From Planctomycetota bacterium (GTDB lineage: Bacteria > Planctomycetota > UBA11346): 7,127 nt of DNA. Numbering within the stretch: position 1 is the stretch's first letter; each line of letters starts with the position of its first letter. The position numbers and the translations under genes are program-made. Below, piece after piece: positions 1-4,344 of the stretch. The notes under the pieces are model-generated. The model saw nothing but the letters and a program-made list of their open reading frames with translations, searched no databases and had not been told where the DNA came from. The stretch covers positions 1 through 7,127 of the forward strand of contig JAHEDF010000191.1 in NCBI GenBank assembly GCA_024641365.1. Reading direction: 5' to 3'.

Positions 1-474
1 GCGGTATACTTCAATATGATCTAACGTGCCTGGTTCGATGGCTTGGAAATCTCCGGTGCCATCGGCCTGACTAATAGCAAAGCCGTCTTGTAATTGAATA
101 AGGCCACGCATGTGAAAGGTGCGCGATGCACCGGAACCACGAATTGATAAGCGTGCTTCTTCGGCACCAAATCGTGGTTGCACGGTTACACCAGGAGCCC
201 AACCCAACATATCGCGGTATGTGGCTGAACGGCCTAATTGGTAATCATCTGCTGCGATCACGGTATTGCCGCCTGGAATAGTGCTCATTTCAGCGCGAGC
301 CGCTTTGACATTTGGAGCGGTCAAAGCGGCTTCGCGATCAGCGGTGACAGAAATAGTTTCTATTGGTGTTGGTTTTTCTTCAGCAAAACTACTGGTTAAT
401 AATGCGGCAAGCGAAGCGACCAGACCTAACGGGCGCATAGTGGTGGTTAATAATATTTTATGGGTAGTGTTCAT
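1..474 (-). CDS. TonB-dependent outer-membrane receptor (FecA-like), N-terminal part, cut by window edge
   Basis: The reading frame is open from an ATG at 474 to the left edge (158 codons), so the C-terminal beta-barrel is missing. Residues 1-31 form a signal peptide with a hydrophobic stretch (GLVASLAALL) and a likely cleavage after SSFA. A TonB-box-like segment, IETISVTA (about 38-45), follows. Residues about 55-158 look like a plug domain: YRDMLGWAPGV, LSIRGSG, MRGLIQLQDG, and a closing IEVYR typical of the plug end. The family imports ferric siderophores, other metal chelates or cofactors across the outer membrane using TonB/ExbBD energy. The sequence resembles FecA/COG4772 receptors but has no room for an N-terminal signalling (STN) domain. 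Substrate cannot be told from this part. The start is uncertain: neither ATG 474 nor in-frame ATG 438 has a clear Shine-Dalgarno, and either leaves a plausible signal peptide. It lies 167 bp downstream of the small gene at 642-1031 and may be co-transcribed with it. Confidence 0.9.
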   Translation of the reverse strand, partial: MNTTHKILLTTTMRPLGLVASLAALLTSSFAEEKPTPIETISVTADREAALTAPNVKAARAEMSTIPGGNTVIAADDYQLGRSATYRDMLGWAPGVTVQPRFGAEEARLSIRGSGASRTFHMRGLIQLQDGFAISQADGTGDFQAIEPGTLDHIEVYR

Positions 475-491
475 TTTAATTGTTTTGGAAA

Positions 492-508
492 TTTGATCAG
501 CGATCAAA
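492..508. repeat. Perfect 7-bp inverted repeat upstream of the TonB receptor
   Basis: TTTGATC-AGC-GATCAAA is a perfect palindrome with a 3-nt spacer, 17 bp upstream of the receptor ATG. Position and symmetry suit a repressor operator or a small hairpin that affects translation start. It does not resemble a Fur box. Function is inferred from location only. Confidence 0.4.
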
Positions 509-586
509 AGGGATCGTCATCACAAACACAAACGCTACGTAACATCGCAACGAATGGTAATGACAGCATGGATAATCCGTGACACC

Positions 587-631
587 ATAATAAAGAAACT
601 TTTTTAATGAGTTAAAAAGTGACTTTATTAT
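587..631. repeat. AT-rich interrupted inverted repeat (hairpin) in the gap before the TonB receptor
   Basis: ATAATAAAG (587-595) pairs with CTTTATTAT (623-631), and inside it ACTTTTT (598-604) pairs with AAAAAGT (614-620). This gives 16 base pairs around a 2x2 internal mismatch and a 9-nt loop. It starts about 10 nt after the stop of the minus-strand gene at 642-1031. It has almost no G-C pairs, so it is a poor classical terminator, but it could be an mRNA-processing hairpin or a weak bidirectional terminator. The rest of 475-641 shows no gene and no convincing promoter. Confidence 0.45.
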
Positions 632-641
632 TTTCGCGGTG

Positions 642-1031
642 TCAAATCGCTACAATGGGCGGCCTCATTATACTATTACCACAATACAATTCCGGTTTGG
701 CCAGAGGCAGTTCACATAAATGATCAACAATCATCGGTTTTTGAGTTTTTATAATGGTGGCTACAAATACGGCATCACTATGTGAGAATTTTTTAAATAA
801 GAAAAGCACCGCAGGACTCGGCTGTTCATTATTTGTCACTTTATCAATCGCTTGGCACAATTTGCAGGGATGCTGTCCGTCAACGGCTGATATGAATGCA
901 GTTGTAAACGACGTGCTATCCGAACTGTGCAGTGCCATGTTGGTCCAGGCGGCTAACTGCAGTATGCCCCAGTGTCCACCGATGAGGATGACCATGATAA
1001 ACCAAGACAAGAGTACCGAGCGCCGGGCCAT
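642..1031 (-). CDS. Small one-TM conserved hypothetical protein with DG-x-HPC-x-LC motif
   Basis: A 129-residue protein when started at ATG 1031. After a basic start (MARRS), residues about 7-25 are a strongly hydrophobic segment, either a membrane anchor or an uncleaved signal. A motif DGQHPCKLCQAID follows at about 51-63, with cysteines 56 and 59 in a C-x2-C pair. A second hydrophobic patch (PAVLFLFKKF) lies at about 73-82, and the protein ends in RPPIVAI. From memory, verrucomicrobial genomes carry similar short proteins with a DG-x-HPC-x-LC signature, and the size and layout recall the DUF2946 type of metal-associated small proteins; I cannot confirm membership. It could bind a metal or take part in redox chemistry at the membrane. 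It precedes the TonB receptor on the same strand, suggesting a shared role. The frame stays open upstream to a TTG at 1202, but that extension reads through the GTCCGGAR array and is probably not coding. No good Shine-Dalgarno marks ATG 1031; an in-frame GTG 18 nt upstream (1049) is an alternative. Confidence 0.7.
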   Translation of the reverse strand: MARRSVLLSWFIMVILIGGHWGILQLAAWTNMALHSSDSTSFTTAFISAVDGQHPCKLCQAIDKVTNNEQPSPAVLFLFKKFSHSDAVFVATIIKTQKPMIVDHLCELPLAKPELYCGNSIMRPPIVAI

Positions 1032-1116
1032 GGCGCGCAAGGTCGTCACAGTTGAAAGTTTTCCAATGTATTTTGTGCGCGGCGGGTAAGCGTCTGCATC
1101 ACTAGGCACTTGAGAG

Positions 1117-1152
1117 GTCCGGAGGTCCGGAAGTCCGGAGGTCCGGAAGTCT
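1117..1152 (+). repeat. GTCCGGAR tandem array A
   Basis: Four exact 8-bp units start at 1117, 1125, 1133 and 1141 (alternating GTCCGGAG and GTCCGGAA), followed by a truncated unit GTCT at 1149-1152. Each unit contains the palindrome TCCGGA. The 36 bp are identical to the reverse complement of array D (2673-2708). The array lies 85 bp upstream of ATG 1031 of the small minus-strand gene. Confidence 0.9.
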
Positions 1153-1195
1153 AGGGTCGTTGGAAACTTAATATGAGTTGTCAGGTCATTTAGTA

Positions 1196-1280
1196 ACTGC
1201 AAAAAGGCTGCGCTGCGCGCGATATAATATTATTGGCGAAAAATTTATTGAAGTGAGCGCAGCGAACACCTTTTTGTAGT
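1196..1280. repeat. Nested inverted repeat in the spacer between arrays A and B
   Basis: The left arm ACTGCAAAAAGG-CTGCGCT (1196-1214) is matched by AGCGCAG (1256-1262) and CCTTTTTGTAGT (1269-1280). The pairing gives 19 pairs, one of them G-U in RNA of one strand, with a 6-nt bulge (CGAACA) on one side and a loop of about 41 nt. It sits centrally between the outer arrays, so the whole 1117-1343 block could fold as a long stem with a second stem inside. I see no coding sequence here. Confidence 0.55.
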
Positions 1281-1323
1281 CACGCGTATATTATGACTAG
1301 CATAAATCCACTGCGATCACGCA

Positions 1324-1343
1324 GGACTTCCGGACTTCCGGAC
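1324..1343 (-). repeat. GTCCGGAR tandem array B (inverted relative to A)
   Basis: Two exact units TTCCGGAC (1328-1335, 1336-1343) are preceded by a partial unit GGAC (1324-1327). Read on the minus strand this is GTCCGGAA twice. It can pair with the inner units of array A over 20 positions with two G/A or T/C differences. It ends one base before the stop codon of the dCTP deaminase gene (1345-1347). Confidence 0.85.
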
Positions 1344-1344
1344 C

Positions 1345-2454
1345 CTACTTAAAATGTTTCGACAAACGCGGTCCATCCTGGTTCGCATAATTATTGCCGC
1401 AAATGCCATATAATTTTTCGCACGGTTTTGCTAACGTTTCATAGGCCATAGCGCAAATGGGTTGACCATGGCGTAAAATTAAATCGTCTTGATGTGGGCG
1501 CACTTCTAACACAGCGCGGGCGCCACGATTTTCATCGCCAAAAATACCCCAACCAGGGTCAAAAAATCCGGCGTAGTGTGCACGGAATTCCCCAGCGGTG
1601 GGATCAAATGGGACCATTTCGCAGGCTAAATCATTTGGGACCGATACGCGTTCTCGCGTTGCTAAAATATAAAAGTGATCTTGCTCTAAACACAAAAAAC
1701 CTGAATCGGGTTGCTGTAATGGCGCAAAAAAATGATTCGGATCATGACCAGCAATTTTATTTAATACTAAGGGATGATGCGTGCGTTTCGCTACGTACCC
1801 AACAACTGGGCGATCTAAATCAGCAGTCATAACAATACGACCATCGAATAACGCAGATAATGGTGAGGGGCGACCGTCTGGTTCACGCAGTAATGGTTGT
1901 TCGTGGTGACGTTTTTGTAATTCGGCTTGTGATAATACATGGCGATTGGAAAAGAAAATTGCTTGATTTAAACTCACACCCGATTGTGCGACAATATTAA
2001 AACTGCGGGGAATTAACTCTAACCACATTTCGCCAGTATAGCCGCATGGCACGCGATCATAACGTGGCGAGCCATCAGCTAAAACACGAGTGGCCAAATC
2101 GACGCGACCAGTACTGCTTTTACCATTGGCATAGGCTTCAACGCCAGGAGGTAATTTGAGTCGTTCACGAATAAGTACTAAATAAACTTGATCACGACCG
2201 AGACAGGTGGCGGTGCTGAGGTCAAGACGTTCGAGTGCTATATTACGAATTAATTCGCGCACCGATTCACCGGGCATTGGTAAAATAGAGCCAGGCATCC
2301 GGTAGGCTTCGGTATCTAAGGTTAAATCTAAACTGGCTGGTTGAATTTGTTCAGGGCGAATGCCGCCAGCAGCAGTGATATGCCCATCATTGACCAGACG
2401 GGTTAAACCATCCATTTCAAAGGTGCCAGTTTCGGTTGCCGTGTTTGTTCCCAT
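1345..2454 (-). CDS. dcd: dCTP deaminase, long two-repeat form
   Basis: A 369-residue cytoplasmic enzyme that should deaminate dCTP to dUTP, the precursor of dUMP and dTMP. It is about twice the usual dCTP deaminase length (about 190 aa) and contains two copies of the dUTPase/DCD fold, as in the long 2'-deoxycytidine 5'-triphosphate deaminases (PF06559-type, from memory). N-terminal copy: RPEQIQPASLDLTL (33-46), the nucleotide-binding KSSTGR (112-117, like RSSLAR of E. coli Dcd) and GEMWLELIPR, with Glu146 at the place of the catalytic Glu138. C-terminal copy: FFDPGWGIFG (297-306) and ARAVLEVRP with Glu317, but without an SS-x-x-R loop, so only the first copy seems to keep the full site. The ATG at 2454 is chosen because GTFEMDGLTRLV before and around Met14 looks like part of the conserved N-terminus; no clear Shine-Dalgarno is seen. 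The gene is flanked on both sides by GTCCGGAR array pairs. Confidence 0.9.
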   Translation of the reverse strand: MGTNTATETGTFEMDGLTRLVNDGHITAAGGIRPEQIQPASLDLTLDTEAYRMPGSILPMPGESVRELIRNIALERLDLSTATCLGRDQVYLVLIRERLKLPPGVEAYANGKSSTGRVDLATRVLADGSPRYDRVPCGYTGEMWLELIPRSFNIVAQSGVSLNQAIFFSNRHVLSQAELQKRHHEQPLLREPDGRPSPLSALFDGRIVMTADLDRPVVGYVAKRTHHPLVLNKIAGHDPNHFFAPLQQPDSGFLCLEQDHFYILATRERVSVPNDLACEMVPFDPTAGEFRAHYAGFFDPGWGIFGDENRGARAVLEVRPHQDDLILRHGQPICAMAYETLAKPCEKLYGICGNNYANQDGPRLSKHFK

Positions 2455-2509
2455 GGGCGCGGATACTGTGGCTTTTCAAGGATAGGGAAAGACCAAGTCG
2501 CATTTGGAA

Positions 2510-2553
2510 GTCCGGTGGTCCGGAGGTCCGGAAGTCCGGAAGTCCGGAAGTCT
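2510..2553 (+). repeat. GTCCGGAR tandem array C
   Basis: Five 8-bp units start at 2510, 2518, 2526, 2534 and 2542 (first unit variant GTCCGGTG, then one GTCCGGAG and three GTCCGGAA), ending in a truncated GTCT at 2550-2553. A partial GGAA precedes at 2506-2509. Positions 2518-2553 match array A and the reverse complement of array D at 35 of 36 bases. The array lies 55 bp upstream of the dCTP deaminase start. Confidence 0.9.
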
Positions 2554-2672
2554 CGAATTATGGTGATTTTTATTTACGAACGGACGTGAAATATTCGGCT
2601 GCAAAAATGCAGGGGCCAATTAACTAACAACAGACATAACGTTATGATAATGCGGATTAACTGCTCTTTTTA
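2554..2672. other. Spacer between arrays C and D, no gene seen
   Basis: This 119-bp AT-rich stretch has no convincing coding frame. It holds a small hairpin, CTGCA-AAAA-TGCAG (2599-2612), and a 12-bp perfect palindrome, CATAACGTTATG (2635-2646). Apart from a shared CTGCAAAAA it does not look like the spacer between arrays A and B, so the two array pairs resemble each other only at their ends. Confidence 0.5.
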
Positions 2673-2708
2673 AGACTTCCGGACCTCCGGACTTCCGGAC
2701 CTCCGGAC
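2673..2708 (-). repeat. GTCCGGAR tandem array D (inverted relative to C)
   Basis: AGAC (2673-2676) is followed by four units: TTCCGGAC, CTCCGGAC, TTCCGGAC, CTCCGGAC (2677-2708). Its reverse complement equals array A over all 36 bp, and it can pair with 2518-2553 of array C with a single mismatch. It ends 4 bp before the stop codon of the XRE/cupin gene (2713-2715). Confidence 0.9.
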
Positions 2709-2712
2709 GCAT

Positions 2713-3261
2713 TTACCCCATGCGGAAAACGACCACGGATATGGCCGTGGTAATCTCGTGCACATCTGGATTCGCATACATGTGGCGGCGATGACCTGGG
2801 AATTGGACCAAATGCCCGGCAGGGACCGTCACTTTATCGCCTTCGATATGAATGACCGAGGTGCCCGTCAGACAGTAATAAAATTCTTGTGCGCCAATGG
2901 GGTGAGGGCGACCAACGGTATGCGTGCCAGGTTGCATGGTGACGTGATTAATCTGCACTCCTTTGCTGGCGATTGGCGATACGAGATATGCTAAATATTT
3001 CCCTTTATCAGCGCTATAATCAGGCATTTGTGCAGGTGTGACGAGGTAGTGACGATGTTCAGGTGGTTGCACCAACAACTCGTCTAAGCTGACATGCAAT
3101 GCTTCCGCGACGGCGAGCACGCTTTGCACTCCTGGATTTGCGCCATCCTGTTCCATAGCAGCCAGCGTGGCGCGTGGTAAACCGGATTGTTCGGCCAAGG
3201 TGGCTTGGGTAAGTTTGGCCTGCTTGCGCAGACGACGAAGATTAGCAGCGAGGGCATCCAT
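2713..3261 (-). CDS. XRE-family transcriptional regulator with C-terminal cupin domain
   Basis: A 182-residue cytoplasmic DNA-binding regulator when started at ATG 3261. Residues about 7-61 form an HTH_3 domain: LRRLRKQAKLTQATLAEQSG, then LPRATLAAMEQDGANPG, then VLAVAEALHVSLDELL. A linker of about 45 residues leads to a Cupin_2-type barrel. Cupin motif 1 (GTHTVGRPHPIGAQEFYYCLTG, positions 112-133) keeps one histidine and the glutamate, but its first histidine is replaced by Arg118. Motif 2 (from GDKVTVPAG to HMYAN) is intact with its histidine. Such proteins usually repress neighbouring genes in response to a small molecule bound by the cupin; the ligand here is unknown. A TTG at 3270 could add three residues; neither start has a Shine-Dalgarno. 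An extended -10-like TGGTATTCT on the minus strand (3296-3288) would give a leader of about 20 nt. It is divergent from the superoxide dismutase gene. Confidence 0.88.
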   Translation of the reverse strand: MDALAANLRRLRKQAKLTQATLAEQSGLPRATLAAMEQDGANPGVQSVLAVAEALHVSLDELLVQPPEHRHYLVTPAQMPDYSADKGKYLAYLVSPIASKGVQINHVTMQPGTHTVGRPHPIGAQEFYYCLTGTSVIHIEGDKVTVPAGHLVQFPGHRRHMYANPDVHEITTAISVVVFRMG

Positions 3262-3316
3262 GTCTGCCAAGTAACAGGAAAAATTCTAGAATACCAGCAC
3301 CAGTACCATGGATTCT

Positions 3317-3329
3317 AGCCACGGTGGCT
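3317..3329. promoter_or_regulatory. Candidate operator palindrome in the divergent control region
   Basis: AGCCAC-G-GTGGCT is a perfect 13-bp palindrome between the divergent XRE/cupin and superoxide dismutase genes, touching the likely -35 box of the latter. XRE regulators bind short dyads, so this is a candidate site for the neighbouring regulator. A second short palindrome, TTCTAGAA (3284-3291), overlaps the probable promoter of the regulator, and its half ATTCTAG recurs at 3312-3318. Binding is inferred, not shown. Confidence 0.4.
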
Positions 3330-3358
3330 TGCTCTTCAGTTAGGGGTCTGACTACAAT
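3329..3358 (+). promoter_or_regulatory. Likely sigma70-type promoter for the superoxide dismutase gene
   Basis: TTGCTC (3329-3334) and TACAAT (3353-3358) are spaced by 18 bp and would start transcription near 3365, leaving a leader of about 70 nt. The -10 matches TATAAT at five of six positions. The -35 is weaker and abuts the AGCCACGGTGGCT palindrome. Confidence 0.45.
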
Positions 3359-3437
3359 GGGCGTCCGCACGATTCTGAATGAGTCGTTCACCTGCCTATC
3401 TTTCACCAGACCTATTCACCAATAACAGGAGCCCAAT

Positions 3438-4016
3438 ATGGCGTTCACCTTACCAGCCCTTCCTTACGACCTCGCTGCTTTAGAACCACATCTAACAAAA
3501 GAAAATCTCGAACTGCATCATGGTAAACACCACAATGCCTATGTGGTTAACCTCAATAAATTATTAGACGGTAAACCAGAAGCAGCCAAATCATTAGAAG
3601 ATATTATTATGTCGAGCGATGGTGGCGTTTTTAATAATGCCGCGCAAATCTGGAATCACACGTTTTATTGGAATAGCATGAAGCCCAATGGCGGCGGTGC
3701 ACCAACAGGCGCTTTAGCCGATGCAATCACCAAAGATTTTGGTTCCTTCGATAAATTCAAAGAAGAATTTACCGCTGCGGCGACCACACAATTTGGTTCT
3801 GGCTGGGCGTGGTTAGTCGTTGAAGGCGGCAAATTAAAAGTCACCAAAACGGGTAATGCTGATTTACCCATGAAACATGGACAAAAAGCATTACTCACCA
3901 TCGACGTCTGGGAACATGCCTATTACCCATCATTTAAGAATTTACGTCCAAAATATATTGAGACCTTCTTAAATAATTTGGTGAACTGGGATTTCGCGGC
4001 AGCGAACTTTAAGTAA
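3438..4016 (+). CDS. sodB: Iron superoxide dismutase
   Basis: A 192-residue enzyme, the usual size for E. coli SodB, converting superoxide to hydrogen peroxide and oxygen. The absence of a signal peptide places it in the cytoplasm. The N-terminal helical domain begins FTLPALPYDLAALEPH. Metal ligands are visible at His27 (in LELHHGKHH), His74 (in QIWNHTFYW), and Asp156 and His160 (in DVWEHAYY). Gln70 in FNNAAQIWNH is the position typical of iron rather than manganese enzymes, where the second-shell glutamine comes from the C-terminal domain. The other family block FGSGWAWLV is at 119-127. The start is well supported by AGGAG at 3427-3431, six bases before the ATG. The gene looks monocistronic: its own promoter lies upstream and a strong terminator follows 56 bp after the stop. 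It is divergent from an XRE/cupin regulator, which may or may not control it. Confidence 0.97.
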   Translation: MAFTLPALPYDLAALEPHLTKENLELHHGKHHNAYVVNLNKLLDGKPEAAKSLEDIIMSSDGGVFNNAAQIWNHTFYWNSMKPNGGGAPTGALADAITKDFGSFDKFKEEFTAAATTQFGSGWAWLVVEGGKLKVTKTGNADLPMKHGQKALLTIDVWEHAYYPSFKNLRPKYIETFLNNLVNWDFAAANFK

Positions 4017-4072
4017 CCCTCGGTTATCTGGTGCCGTCATGCGGTAACTGGACGACAGGCAGCCATCCTAAG

Positions 4073-4108
4073 TATCCTCCCTCGGTTATCCGATGGAGGA
4101 TATTTTTT
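4073..4108 (+). terminator. Rho-independent terminator after sodB
   Basis: TATCCTCC (4073-4080) pairs perfectly with GGAGGATA (4095-4102). An inner TCGG/CCGA stem closes a TTAT loop after one mismatch, and six T residues follow (4103-4108). This is a strong intrinsic terminator for the superoxide dismutase transcript. A 12-bp stretch, CCCTCGGTTATC, within it (4079-4090) also occurs directly after the sodB stop codon (4017-4028). Confidence 0.9.
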
Positions 4109-4344
4109 GACGGAAACATGTAGCAAACAAGATATTGGAAAACTAAAGGTTAGAGATCTGATTCAATTGTGCTATATAACGGTTTTAGATAAAACCTTAA
4201 CCGACATAGGACTAGGCAAGCGTTAATCAGTCCTATACATGGCGCCCCGCGCTTAGTCGTTGAGAGTGGTCCTCATTTTTTGTAACTTTTAGTACTAAAG
4301 TGGGAATTAGTCTCATTCCAGCTGATTCAACAAACGGAGTAATC
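4109..4344 (+). other. Leader/control region of the large propeller gene, no gene seen
   Basis: This stretch lacks a convincing coding frame but carries several dyads: GGTTTTA-GA-TAAAACC (4181-4196), ATAGGACT paired with AGTCCTAT across 15 nt (4206-4236), a 12-bp palindrome TTTAGTACTAAA (4288-4299) and GGAAT/ATTCC (4303-4319). Possible promoters are TTGACG-N18-GATATT (4107-4136, overlapping the T-run of the preceding terminator) and an extended -10-like TGCTATATA (4170-4178). A GGAG (4336-4339) serves as ribosome binding site for the next gene. I do not recognise a known riboswitch; structured-leader or operator roles are inferred. Confidence 0.4.

Noticed and set aside
530..580. Fur box upstream of the TonB receptor
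   Set aside because: GGTAATGACAGCATGGATAA-like sequence was inspected but matches the GATAATGATAATCATTATC consensus poorly and lacks the expected symmetry.
754..1089. Plus-strand open frame of 111 codons opposite the small gene
   Set aside because: It lies antisense to 642-1031, which has a recognisable membrane segment and cysteine motif; the plus-strand product shows no domain and no ribosome binding site.
1032..1202. N-terminal extension of the small protein gene up to TTG 1202
   Set aside because: The added residues translate the GTCCGGAR array and intergenic sequence, show no protein-like pattern, and the hydrophobic segment that should lie near the N-terminus would become internal.
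2436..2627. Plus-strand open frame across array C
   Set aside because: Much of it is translation of the 8-bp repeats (SGGPEVRKSGSPEV pattern), with no independent coding signal.
1117..2708. CRISPR array
   Set aside because: The units are 8 bp and contiguous, without spacers of regular length, and no cas genes are present.
4261..4281. Possible terminator TGAG/CTCA followed by T-run in the leader of the large gene
   Set aside because: Only four pairs form before a mismatch, too weak for an intrinsic terminator; the T-run may be chance in an AT-rich leader.
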